The notes: a model not told the origin generated them from the letters alone. DNA of 36,944 nt from Calothrix sp. MO_167.B12 (GCA_030066045.1 JASJCJ010000040.1:1-36944), one strand, 5' to 3'; shown: positions 17,098 through 24,666, numbered from the stretch's first letter. A program made the numbers and translations.

Positions 17098-18447
17098 TTA
17101 TTGCAAAAAATATTCCTTCGCTAAAGCCCGATAATGTTCGTTGGCTATCTTATTTTTATAAACAGCAGGTAGACGAGCAAATGCAGCATTGGCAATAGTT
17201 GCATAATTGGGAATAGAAAATATATGGGGGTCTTTCTTTGCTGGAGAAAATTTAGGATAGAAGTATGCTGTGAGGTCTATAGGATAATGCTTATCTTTCT
17301 TTCCTTTTGCTATTATTTTGTTTATTGCTTTATACGCAACAAGTTTTGCAGCTTCCGTCATTGATTCACCATTGAAAAAGATTGGTAAAGCAATTGGAGA
17401 ACCATCTTTTCTGTGCTTTTGAATCTCAGGGATAAATCGTTTAATTACAGTTGCCGCATTTTCCAATGAAAAGATACTATTGTGTTTAGTTGGAATCAAG
17501 ACTATATCAGCTGCATAAATTGCACTTTTGCTAAAAAATCTCCAATTTGGTGGAGAGTCTATCAAAATGTAGTCATACTGAGATGTAAATGGTTCTAGTG
17601 CTTGCCTTAGTCTACTAAAATTGATTAATTGACGTAGATTTTCTTCTTCTATATATTGAAGTTTTTCATCATTGGCAATAATATCAAATTGCCATACCAT
17701 ACCTTTTTTGGGAGATACTTTACAAGGCTTAATTAATCCCGATGGGGGTTGATTATTTTTATTCACCAACCAAGAGTAAAATGTATCACCCGTAGATTCT
17801 ATACCTAGTGAATGAGTTAAATCTTGCTGATTGGGGTCAAAATCAACAATTAATGTTTTCTTGCCTAAGCGTGTTAATGTAGCTGCTAAATTAACTGTGG
17901 TGGTAGTTTTACCGACACCACCTTTATTGTTATAAATAGCTACAGTTAAAGCTTTTTTTGGATTATCAATTTTATTCTTGATTACTGTAATAATTTTATC
18001 TAGGTTATCGGGAGTGATTTCCAAGCAAGGGAGGGCAGGATGAATGACTTTACCATGTTTCCTAAACAACTGAATATGGTTAGCGTTGGTAATAATTCCC
18101 CATTTAGCAGATTGACAATTCGGCTCAAGTAAATAGCCTTTAAGTTGCTTAACTGTTGAATTGTAATGTCCAGAATTAGGGCTTAAGTTGATATGCTTAC
18201 CTTTAGCCTCTAGTAACAGGTAAGGATTAGATTTAGTTTGAATAAAAATATCATTATTACTCAAGTTTTTACGAACCGCATAATCAACCTTTTTACCACC
18301 ACTTCCAGTATTAAACTGTGGAACAGTTTCCATAGCATCAAATCCCAGCACTTTTAGTAATTCTGAGATAAACAAGCTACACACTATTGGTTCTGATGCA
18401 CCATCTGGAAGGTTTAATAGTGCTTGTTTGATTTTGGAACAATCCAT
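17098..18447 (-). CDS. ParA-type ATPase fused to N-terminal HsdR-like PD-(D/E)XK domain
   Basis: 449 residues. Residues about 15-145 resemble the HsdR N-terminal nuclease-like domain: EPIVCSLFISELLKVLGF, VDYAVRK (Asp55), LLLEAK (Glu80-x-Lys82), QLKGY (Gln101) and ITNANHIQLFRKHG. This gives a complete D...ExK set. A short linker leads to a ParA/MinD ATPase (about 166-440) with deviant Walker A NNKGGVGKTTT (Lys175 and Lys180), VDFDPNQQDL and Walker B YILIDSPP. ParA normally moves DNA or protein cargo along the nucleoid with ParB. A length of 449 against about 250-300 for plain ParA confirms the extra domain. Co-transcribed with a ParB-like/Rho_N gene. No Shine-Dalgarno is evident before ATG 18447. 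The role is unknown: plasmid-derived partition or defence are both possible. Confidence 0.85.
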   Translation of the reverse strand: MDCSKIKQALLNLPDGASEPIVCSLFISELLKVLGFDAMETVPQFNTGSGGKKVDYAVRKNLSNNDIFIQTKSNPYLLLEAKGKHINLSPNSGHYNSTVKQLKGYLLEPNCQSAKWGIITNANHIQLFRKHGKVIHPALPCLEITPDNLDKIITVIKNKIDNPKKALTVAIYNNKGGVGKTTTTVNLAATLTRLGKKTLIVDFDPNQQDLTHSLGIESTGDTFYSWLVNKNNQPPSGLIKPCKVSPKKGMVWQFDIIANDEKLQYIEEENLRQLINFSRLRQALEPFTSQYDYILIDSPPNWRFFSKSAIYAADIVLIPTKHNSIFSLENAATVIKRFIPEIQKHRKDGSPIALPIFFNGESMTEAAKLVAYKAINKIIAKGKKDKHYPIDLTAYFYPKFSPAKKDPHIFSIPNYATIANAAFARLPAVYKNKIANEHYRALAKEYFLQ

Positions 18448-18464
18448 ATCAATTCAGTCTATAC

Positions 18465-18549
18465 ACACAAATTACAGCAGATAACTCTTACAGCCATATA
18501 TTTAGTGTAATAAGCTACTTACAATTTGTGTAAACAGTATATTTACAGC
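18465..18549. promoter_or_regulatory. Candidate operator or centromere upstream of the ParA-like gene
   Basis: Inverted 9-mers ACACAAATT (18465-18473) and AATTTGTGT (18523-18531) enclose and overlap three direct TTACAGC copies (18472-18478, 18488-18494, 18543-18549). They start 18 bp before the parA start codon. Par systems often have their ParB- or ParA-binding site here. No protein-binding evidence exists beyond this layout. Confidence 0.5.
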
Positions 18550-18638
18550 ATTTTTTTCCTAAATTAATCACAATTTTTTTTATTTGGAATTCCCTAATAT
18601 AGGAATCTGGTTTGATTGTTGAATAAAATTAGGTACTT

Positions 18639-18674
18639 GTAGGGTGCGTTACGCTGCGCGGCAGGACACCCTAC
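18639..18674. repeat. Palindromic GTAGGGTG/CACCCTAC repeat
   Basis: 8-bp inverted arms around a GC-rich centre with CGCTGCGCGGCA; plus-strand flank is GTGTTTTTC. It is a frequent cyanobacterial intergenic palindrome type and may end transcription between the deoxyribosyltransferase-like and ParA-like genes. Confidence 0.6.
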
Positions 18675-18712
18675 GTGTTTTTCAAAAATCAAATAGTAAT
18701 TTGAATAGGTGT

Positions 18713-19207
18713 TCAAAGATTTTTGTCATTCGATATAATCGCAGAATCTTCAGATAGCCACTTATACAAAGCTTTGTGTTCAGAATCGATATCATCTACA
18801 GACGTATAATAATAGTCTTCCCAGCCAACTTCCGGTAGTCCGGCAAACAGCATAAGATTCAGTGGATAATGTTTACTATCCGTACATTTACGAAAGTCAT
18901 CTCGAAACAGAAAAACTGCTTTATTGAGTGCTATTGCAATACCTAATTCCACCATTACACCTTCATCAGGGGGTGTGCCATTAACAATAGCGAATATTCC
19001 ATCACAGTTTTTGACATCACTCAAATCTGCTTGAGCAACTTTGTAAGCCCAGCCCTGCTTTGAAAAGTCCAATTGGTTATTCCGTTCAAACGGTTCCCAA
19101 ACTTCTGCTCCCAAAGATTTCAACTTAAAGATGATGGGAGGAAGTAGTAGCTCTTTCTGTTGTTGGGAAAATCCATAAGAATTAGCTAAATAAATCTTTT
19201 TACTCAT
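18713..19207 (-). CDS. Nucleoside 2-deoxyribosyltransferase-like protein
   Basis: 164 residues from ATG 19207 (MSKKIYLANSYG); an upstream in-frame TTG at 19252 is less likely because the family starts at the KIYLA strand. Motifs: KIYLANS, a helix with the Asp of ADLSDVKNCD (61-69), and VNGTPPDEGVMVELGIA with Asp81 and the catalytic Glu87, equivalent to the D-x-G-T...E-x-G block of NDT enzymes. These enzymes swap bases on deoxyribonucleosides or hydrolyse N-glycosidic bonds of nucleotides. Related folds serve as effectors in some defence systems, including the Ec86 retron. No reverse transcriptase is nearby. It could be salvage or a toxin-like effector. Divergent from the SNase gene with about 106 bp between the starts. 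Confidence 0.82.
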   Translation of the reverse strand: MSKKIYLANSYGFSQQQKELLLPPIIFKLKSLGAEVWEPFERNNQLDFSKQGWAYKVAQADLSDVKNCDGIFAIVNGTPPDEGVMVELGIAIALNKAVFLFRDDFRKCTDSKHYPLNLMLFAGLPEVGWEDYYYTSVDDIDSEHKALYKWLSEDSAIISNDKNL

Positions 19208-19313
19208 GTTTCTTTGTATGATGCACTGCTTTTCCAGGATACTCCCCAACAAAGAAGCTGGATTTATTTGATTTCAACTGTACAATCACACAGTACATGC
19301 ATGAGAAAGTGTT

Positions 19314-20237
19314 ATGAAGGGCACAACTATTAAAGATTTACAACTGACCAAGGTTGTTGATGGCGATACAGTCAAAGTCATGCTTGATGATAAGGAAGAA
19401 TCCCTCCGTCTGGTTTGTCTGGATACCGAGGAAAGCCGAACTGCAGGGGGTAAACCTGCCACCAATGCTGGGAAGTTAGCATCCCAATGGGCGAAAGAAT
19501 ATTTTGGAGTCGATGAACAAGGGGTTCCAACCAGCGATGTGCTTGTTACAATCGAGTTCGATACCAACGAATCGGTATCCGTTTGCCTACAGAAACACCG
19601 TGGTAATTATGGGCGTTTGATTTGCTACGTTTATAAGGGGGATGAAAATTATAACCTCAAAGCCGTTCGTGAGGGTTGGAGTCCTTATTTTGTCAAGTAT
19701 GGGCGTTCCCGGCTCTATCACAATCAATTTATCTCAGCAGAAGCCGATGCTCAGTCAAAAAAATTAGCTATCTGGGACCCGAACACCAATGCAGGTGGTG
19801 ATAAGCGTGATTATGAAAAATTAATACCTTGGTGGAATCTTCGAGACAGTGTTGTACAAGATTATCGTCATATTGGTAAGCAAGCAGGTGTTTTGTCTGT
19901 TCGCCTGGACTACGATACCATCGTTGAAGCAGCCAAAAACAGCAAGAGGATAACTGTATTTTGTGATCTTCAAGGCGGTATTAATAAATGGGTTGGCGAT
20001 AATGCCTTAATTTATGCTGGCTCTAAGTACCAAAAATTTAATCTTTGGATTCCAGATATAAATTCAGATGCTGCTCAAGAAATCTTGCAACTGATTCAGT
20101 TGCGTTATGTAAAATATGGTCGAAGCTATGTTTACGTTTCCGGGGAAGCTTCTTTATATCCAGAAAGCCCAGATGGTAAACCTCAGATTGTTCTTACAGA
20201 TGTTCGCCAACTTTCTGACATTGCCCCTGAACAATAA
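19314..20237 (+). CDS. Staphylococcal-nuclease-fold (SNase/TNase) protein without signal peptide
   Basis: 307 residues. The first 145 form an SNase domain: KVVDGDTVKV (Asp16, Asp18, Thr19), LRLVCLDTEES (Arg32, Glu40) and NYGRLICYVY (Arg101), equivalent to the metal and catalytic residues D21, D40, R35, E43 and R87 of staphylococcal nuclease. All are intact, so cleavage of DNA or RNA is plausible. There is no signal peptide, unlike secreted thermonucleases, so it should act in the cytoplasm. Residues about 185-300 form a second domain (GINKWVGDNALIYAG...VYVSGEASLYPES) of beta-rich, perhaps OB-like type that I do not recognise. GAGAAAG precedes ATG 19314. A membrane protein gene follows after 64 bp on the same strand. 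Confidence 0.85.
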   Translation: MKGTTIKDLQLTKVVDGDTVKVMLDDKEESLRLVCLDTEESRTAGGKPATNAGKLASQWAKEYFGVDEQGVPTSDVLVTIEFDTNESVSVCLQKHRGNYGRLICYVYKGDENYNLKAVREGWSPYFVKYGRSRLYHNQFISAEADAQSKKLAIWDPNTNAGGDKRDYEKLIPWWNLRDSVVQDYRHIGKQAGVLSVRLDYDTIVEAAKNSKRITVFCDLQGGINKWVGDNALIYAGSKYQKFNLWIPDINSDAAQEILQLIQLRYVKYGRSYVYVSGEASLYPESPDGKPQIVLTDVRQLSDIAPEQ

Positions 20238-20301
20238 ACAAGAGCTTGACTTAGCTGTTGATTTTGTAGACAAGGTTAGACCGTTGTAGACAACAGATAG
20301 G

Positions 20302-20814
20302 ATGGACATACAGCATCAGGAGCTTCTACTCGCTATAGCTGAGGTGTCAGCCACCTTTGTCGGCTTCTCAGGGGTCGTGGGGGTTTTCAGGGAACGCAAT
20401 GGTAAATTAGAGGTGCGGTATCAGCGCCATCTATTATTCCAGATGATTACCACCGGCCTCTCTGCTCTTGCCCTCTCAGTGACTCCCTTCTTGATTGCTG
20501 CATTTGGTTTTCCGGAACCTTTGGTGTGGAGAATTTCCAGTGGCATCTACGTTTTCTTTAGCACCTTACTCACCATTCGGGGTATTTACCAAGATTGTCC
20601 TTTCCTTTGGGCTGGTTTGGATTCTGTTCGCACTGCCAAAGTCCTTGCTCTGGTTACGACTTTCGTTGTGGGGATTTCCATTTTAAACGGGTTGGGAGCA
20701 TTCTCACAGCGAGCTTCAGCAATCTACTTGGTGTCCCTCTTCTGGACTTTAGGGCTGTCAGGTTTTTTCTTCACAAGAATGGTGACCTTTTTGCAACCTC
20801 CCTCCCAAGATTAA
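20302..20814 (+). CDS. Small membrane protein with about four transmembrane helices
   Basis: 170 residues. Hydrophobic segments at about 9-27, 48-70, 76-94, 112-131 and 140-160 suggest four to five membrane helices. It begins with HQELLLAIAEVSATFVGFSGVV, a pattern seen in many small uncharacterised bacterial inner-membrane proteins, and has a conserved-looking RYQRHLLFQMI between helices 1 and 2. No enzymatic motif. Probably in an operon with the upstream SNase gene; a membrane partner or effector of that nuclease is only an inference. AGG directly abuts ATG 20302, so the ribosome site is weak. Confidence 0.72.
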   Translation: MDIQHQELLLAIAEVSATFVGFSGVVGVFRERNGKLEVRYQRHLLFQMITTGLSALALSVTPFLIAAFGFPEPLVWRISSGIYVFFSTLLTIRGIYQDCPFLWAGLDSVRTAKVLALVTTFVVGISILNGLGAFSQRASAIYLVSLFWTLGLSGFFFTRMVTFLQPPSQD

Positions 20815-20829
20815 ATTTATCTCGCCGCG

Positions 20830-20975
20830 CTAACTTGAAAATGGTTGTTAGTTGTTAGTTGATGGTTGACAGCTTAGGTGTGGGAGCCGCAGTAGGGGCG
20901 CATTGCGTGCGCCCTTGAGGAGTTAGTCACAAAGCATTTTCATAGCTTGGTTGTTAGATTTTTTCATGGGAGACT
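20830..20975. repeat. CTAACTTGAAAAT repeat, copy 2
   Basis: Begins with CTAACTTGAAAAT (20830-20842) and ends near 20975 in a GGGAGACT variant. Inside lie TTAGTTG heptamers and GGTTGACAGCTTAGGTGTG as in copy 1, but it contains an inserted GGGGCGCATTGCGTGCGCCC palindromic cassette. Lies between the convergent membrane protein and EndoU genes. Confidence 0.75.
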
Positions 20976-20989
20976 GCCTCCTGCCTAAT

Positions 20990-21820
20990 TCATTGTTTAC
21001 ATTGCCTCCCCTTAGGTGTAGCATCGGGATAATAAGTAATTATTCCCCAATCACGTCTGACAAATACTGCGGGGAAAGTTTTCCCAGTTTCCCTATCTCT
21101 CACATTAAAAATACAAGCTCCTTCTGTATTTCCTTGGAGTTTAAATATTCTGGTAACATCTATCAACATTTCTTGGGCATCACTAACATAGGTATACCCT
21201 TTAATTACATCCTTAACAATACGATTATTTTGTTTTAATATCACACCCATTGTGTAAATTACACCAGGAACAACTTCCTCGCGCCGGGAATTATTAGGTA
21301 ATCTACCGCCAATGCCTTTATTTTGTAGTTCTAAATATCTACCGTAAAAATGTAAACCACCGATATCATTGGCATTGTAAATTTCTCCACAAAAGATATG
21401 TTCAAAACCTTTGCGTCTAAACCAAATATCAGTTAAATCTTGGATAAATTCCCATTGGCGACGACGATTTGGGCGTAATTCTCCTCCAGTTACTTTTTGT
21501 AGTTTTTGGACGATATCAGGATAATCGGATAAAAGCTGTTTAAATTTATATGGCTTCACTCTTGTACCCATAGGACCACAAATTTTCAGGACAGCCTTAT
21601 CAAAAGAATTTAGACGTGGTGCGGGGGGTGAAATATCTAACTTCTTTCCAGGAGGAAAAGCCACTGGAACTGGGTTATTTGTAGTATCAAAAAAAGGAAT
21701 AAATCTATTGTTTGTTTCTGCCTTCACTTGACTATTAAGAGCTAGAACAGATAGAGGTAATAAAATAGCTAATCCACTGATGTACTGTTTTATAATTTGA
21801 GTCACTTGATTTTTTCCCAT
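20990..21820 (-). CDS. Exported EndoU-type endoribonuclease
   Basis: 276 residues, ATG 21820 preceded by AGAGGGGAG. Residues about 8-34 are a signal peptide with cleavage near VKA-ET. The C-terminal 140 residues carry the EndoU core: GFEHIFCGE (His141), GGLHFYGRYLELQ (His157), a Lys at about 203-207 (VKDVIKGYTYVSD), and a terminal AVFVRRDWGIITYYP strand. Two His and a Lys form the active site of EndoU enzymes, which cleave RNA leaving 2',3'-cyclic phosphate. Bacterial EndoU domains are known as tips of polymorphic or contact-dependent toxins and as free cyanobacterial proteins. Here it is a standalone exported enzyme without a toxin N-terminus or an obvious immunity gene. A membrane protein gene is convergent beside it. 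Confidence 0.85.
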   Translation of the reverse strand: MGKNQVTQIIKQYISGLAILLPLSVLALNSQVKAETNNRFIPFFDTTNNPVPVAFPPGKKLDISPPAPRLNSFDKAVLKICGPMGTRVKPYKFKQLLSDYPDIVQKLQKVTGGELRPNRRRQWEFIQDLTDIWFRRKGFEHIFCGEIYNANDIGGLHFYGRYLELQNKGIGGRLPNNSRREEVVPGVIYTMGVILKQNNRIVKDVIKGYTYVSDAQEMLIDVTRIFKLQGNTEGACIFNVRDRETGKTFPAVFVRRDWGIITYYPDATPKGRQCKQ

Positions 21821-21961
21821 TACTCCCCTCTTTCTTTGTATTTTTTATTACTCAGTTACATTACGAATACGACCATATCATAAATTTTATTTTACGAATG
21901 GAGAAAAATCTCGGTAAATGCTGATGTCAACTAGTAAGTTGCAAATGTTATAAAGCCAGTA

Positions 21962-22069
21962 ATAAGTTCATACGCAGCTAAATTGTATAAAGTCAAAAAA
22001 TCAGGTGATTGTAGTGTGTGTGGGCATCCTGCCCCCTGTATGTATACAATTTAGACGCTTAACAGCTTA
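21962..22069. mobile_element. MITE-like element, family 1 copy B
   Basis: About 108 bp. The left end ACGCAGCTAAATTGTATA pairs with the right end, read in reverse, GCGTCTAAATTGTATAC. The centre AAAAAATCAGGTGATTGTAG and the GGGCATCCTGCCC hairpin match copy A at 6252-6345 almost base for base. Lies between the divergent EndoU gene and the small protein at 22119; an apparent upstream start of that protein falls inside the element and is not real. Confidence 0.75.
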
Positions 22070-22118
22070 CTCATCAAAACTCATTATCAATACTCAAATA
22101 CTTTTGAGTCCCATAATA

Positions 22119-22346
22119 ATGTTTAACAAAGGAAATTTTAGCCTTTTCATTGTACTCTTATTAATATTTATCGGTTTTGGAGATAGCTTTCTGCCAAAAC
22201 CTTTAAGTACAGCGAGTTTCCAAACCCGAACCACAATCAATAATTTTGTTGTCGGTATATTTCCCACTTGGGAACCAAAGACAAAACGTTACGAACGCAC
22301 AGAAAAAGCCCTAGAAGAAGCACAAAAAGGTCGTCAGGCTAATTAG
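22119..22346 (+). CDS. Small membrane-anchored protein
   Basis: 75 residues from ATG 22119. One hydrophobic segment at about 8-25 (LFIVLLLIFIGFGDSFL) is followed by a polar C-terminus with VVGIFPTWEPKTK and a charged helix ERTEKALEEAQK. The pattern suggests a single-pass membrane protein with a cytoplasmic or lumenal tail. Similar short proteins are widespread in cyanobacteria to my knowledge, but I know no function. It has its own intrinsic terminator 11 bp after the stop, which supports its being expressed alone. Confidence 0.72.
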   Translation: MFNKGNFSLFIVLLLIFIGFGDSFLPKPLSTASFQTRTTINNFVVGIFPTWEPKTKRYERTEKALEEAQKGRQAN

Positions 22347-22357
22347 TAAAGGATGAT

Positions 22358-22391
22358 GAGTAGAGAAAAGATTCCGATTTTTTCTCTACTC
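22358..22391 (+). terminator. Intrinsic terminator of the small membrane protein gene
   Basis: Perfect 12-bp stem GAGTAGAGAAAA/TTTTCTCTACTC, 11 bp after the TAG at 22344-22346. The T-run lies within the descending arm. Confidence 0.75.
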
Positions 22392-22442
22392 GCAGTGTTT
22401 AATTATACCAAAAAAACAATAATTGGAACATATTTCCCTGGC

Positions 22443-22640
22443 AGAGACGTTGTAGTGCAACGTCTCTATTTTCAATGAGCAATGAGTAACGCTATAAAAT
22501 TACAAAGTGAAGTACCTACAGTAACGCTATGCCTTACGGCAGGCTCCGCCAACGCGTACACAGTAGGCTTCCCGTCTCACCCGCCGCTGCCTCATTAAAC
22601 CCGTGTTTAATTTGGTCTCCTTAGAAAGGAGGGGGCTAAA
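22443..22640. repeat. Iterated palindromes in the 22392-22988 gap
   Basis: The gap contains AGAGACGTTG/CAACGTCTCT (22443-22467), a common Nostocales iterated string (GCCTTACGGCAGGCTCCGCC, near 22531-22550), and TCTCCTTAGAAAGGAGGGGG (about 22616-22635). No gene is visible in the remaining AT-rich 350 bp before the oxidoreductase. Confidence 0.6.
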
Positions 22641-22988
22641 GATAAAGTTGCACATCCGGTAAAGTAAAGTTTTTTCTATAAATCGCAAATGATGCTTGTT
22701 TAATGAGATAAGCTAAATAATATAAAGGATTCAATAAAATTGCTTAAATTTATTACATCTCGATTGTCAAGTCTCTGTACCTCTGATACTCACATTCGCA
22801 ATTTGTAACTAAAACATTGAATTATCGAGACTAAATACATACTTTAGCCTTAGTACCTGAGAGTTTTCCCTGCCTATTGACAGACATTTTCCCAAAATTG
22901 CCAATTGGGTGAAATATCACTAATTATCTTAGTGTTTTTACATACAGATAATGTTCGCAGAAACACGGCAATTGAGATCGAAGTGTCA

Positions 22989-22994
22989 AAGGAG
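22989..22994 (+). promoter_or_regulatory. Ribosome binding site deciding the oxidoreductase start
   Basis: AAGGAG six bases before ATG 23001. It rules out the in-frame extension from 22905. Confidence 0.8.
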
Positions 22995-23000
22995 AATGAC

Positions 23001-24566
23001 ATGGAAAGTTTTGATTATGTGATTCTGGGAGCTGGACTGGGTGGACTAGCAACAGCAGCTTGTTTAACCCGACAAGGATATCAGGTTTTAGTCTTGGAAA
23101 AACACTACTTACCTGGTGGTTGTTGTCATACCTTTGATTACGGTGAATATAGCTTTTGTGCTGATGTACACTATATTTCTCAATGTAAACCTGGTCAAAA
23201 AATTGGTAAATTCCTCAACTATATTGAGAGGTATGTACCTTTTAACAGTCTCGATCCAGATTGTATAGATCGAATAATTACTCCAGAGGTAGATTTTAAA
23301 ATTCCTTTAGGATGGGAAAATCTACGTAGTCGATTGTTATCTATATTTCCTGAGTCAGATAAGGCAATTAATGATTACTGCGATCGCATTAAACAATTAC
23401 ATCAAGAAATTCATGATTTGATGCAGGATGTGCGCTGGTTCAATCGCAAGTGGTATGACTGGATCAAGTTACCCAAATACTGGCATTTATTTTGGCAGCG
23501 TCATTGGACTCTACAGGATTTATATAATCATGTGGGAATGCCTCTTAAACTACAAGCTGTGTTAGCAGGACAAAGCGGTGATTATGCCCTACCACCAAAG
23601 GAAATTGCTCTGATAACCCACACTTCCCTAGTATGGAATTACTCTGAAGGCTCTTACTACCCCAAGTATCATTTCAAGCATTTAGTTAACACCATTGTAG
23701 AGGCAATTACTAGTAGGGGAGGGGTAATTAAATTCTCTACTCCCGTGGAAGATATTCAGGTTAGGGAAGGTATGATTCAAGGTGTGGTTGCTGATGGTAA
23801 AACTTATCAAGCCAAAAGAGCTTATATTAGTGACCTCGATCCCAAATTAACAGTACAGTTAATGCATAATTCCCAAGCTTTGAGTCAAAGGGAGTATCAT
23901 CGCTTAACTGACTACGAATACTCCACTAGTGCATTTCACATTTACCTGGGTTTAGATAGCCGTTTTCAACCGGAAAATTATGGTATCGGTAATTGGAATG
24001 TCTGGTACTATCCCACAGGGGACTTAAACCAAGCCTATGACCAACAATTGGCAGGTGATATGAACCACCCCTGGATTTTCCTCTCTTGTCCGACAATGAA
24101 ATCTAGTGAAGGGAAAATAGCACCTGTGGGACATCATATATTGGAAATTGCCACAGTTTGTCCCAGCCAACCATTTGAAAAGTTACACAAAACCAATCCC
24201 CAAGCATATAAAGCCAAAAAGCGCGAAGTATACCAACAGGTTATGACCAGCGTGCAAGATTTAATTCCGGATCTAAACAAATATGCGCGAATGAAAATTT
24301 TCGGTACACCTACCACCAGCGAATTTTATCTGGGACAACCCCATGGTAATATTTATGGTGCGAAACTAGTACCACATCAAGTGGGTTTACATCGCTTAGG
24401 ATATCGTACAGAGTTACCTAACTTATTCTTTGTGGGTGCAACTGCGGGTTATCCTAGTGTACCTGGGGTAATCGGTAATGCTATGGATGTAGTGGAATTG
24501 CTGACAGGGAAAACAGTAGGAGGAGATAAACAAAAACCTCAGCCTGAATTAGTATTGAGTAGATAG
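23001..24566 (+). CDS. FAD-dependent oxidoreductase, CrtISO/retinol-saturase type
   Basis: 521 residues. The dinucleotide-binding motif VILGAGLGGLATAACLTRQG (5-24) and the following VLEKHYLPGGCCHTF are typical of the phytoene desaturase/carotenoid isomerase/all-trans-retinol 13,14-reductase group. The C-terminal FAD block LFFVGATAGYPSVPGVIGNAMDV is complete. It differs clearly from CrtH/CrtISO in the region after the Rossmann fold (CADVHYISQCKPGQKIGKFL), so I do not assign crtH. It probably acts on a polyene or isoprenoid lipid at a membrane. Single gene, flanked by repeat-rich DNA on both sides. Confidence 0.85.
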   Translation: MESFDYVILGAGLGGLATAACLTRQGYQVLVLEKHYLPGGCCHTFDYGEYSFCADVHYISQCKPGQKIGKFLNYIERYVPFNSLDPDCIDRIITPEVDFKIPLGWENLRSRLLSIFPESDKAINDYCDRIKQLHQEIHDLMQDVRWFNRKWYDWIKLPKYWHLFWQRHWTLQDLYNHVGMPLKLQAVLAGQSGDYALPPKEIALITHTSLVWNYSEGSYYPKYHFKHLVNTIVEAITSRGGVIKFSTPVEDIQVREGMIQGVVADGKTYQAKRAYISDLDPKLTVQLMHNSQALSQREYHRLTDYEYSTSAFHIYLGLDSRFQPENYGIGNWNVWYYPTGDLNQAYDQQLAGDMNHPWIFLSCPTMKSSEGKIAPVGHHILEIATVCPSQPFEKLHKTNPQAYKAKKREVYQQVMTSVQDLIPDLNKYARMKIFGTPTTSEFYLGQPHGNIYGAKLVPHQVGLHRLGYRTELPNLFFVGATAGYPSVPGVIGNAMDVVELLTGKTVGGDKQKPQPELVLSR

Positions 24567-24666
24567 TTTTAGATGCGATCGCTATGGTAAATTCAACTAG
24601 AATACCCATTCATCGCTGTTCAAAAACACAGAGTAAAGGGTAAAAGGGAAAGGGATTGGATATCTC

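Noticed and set aside
18713-19252. Retron-type system around the NDT-like gene
   Set aside because: No reverse transcriptase or msr/msd-like inverted repeat is present on either side.
20951-21238. 95-codon plus-strand frame
   Set aside because: It is antisense to the EndoU gene, which has a signal peptide, a ribosome site and conserved motifs.
22005-22118. N-terminal extension of the small membrane protein
   Set aside because: These codons lie mostly within a MITE; ATG 22119 directly precedes the hydrophobic segment.
22905-23000. Extended start of the FAD oxidoreductase
   Set aside because: AAGGAG at 22989-22994 places the start at 23001, and the Rossmann motif begins four residues later.
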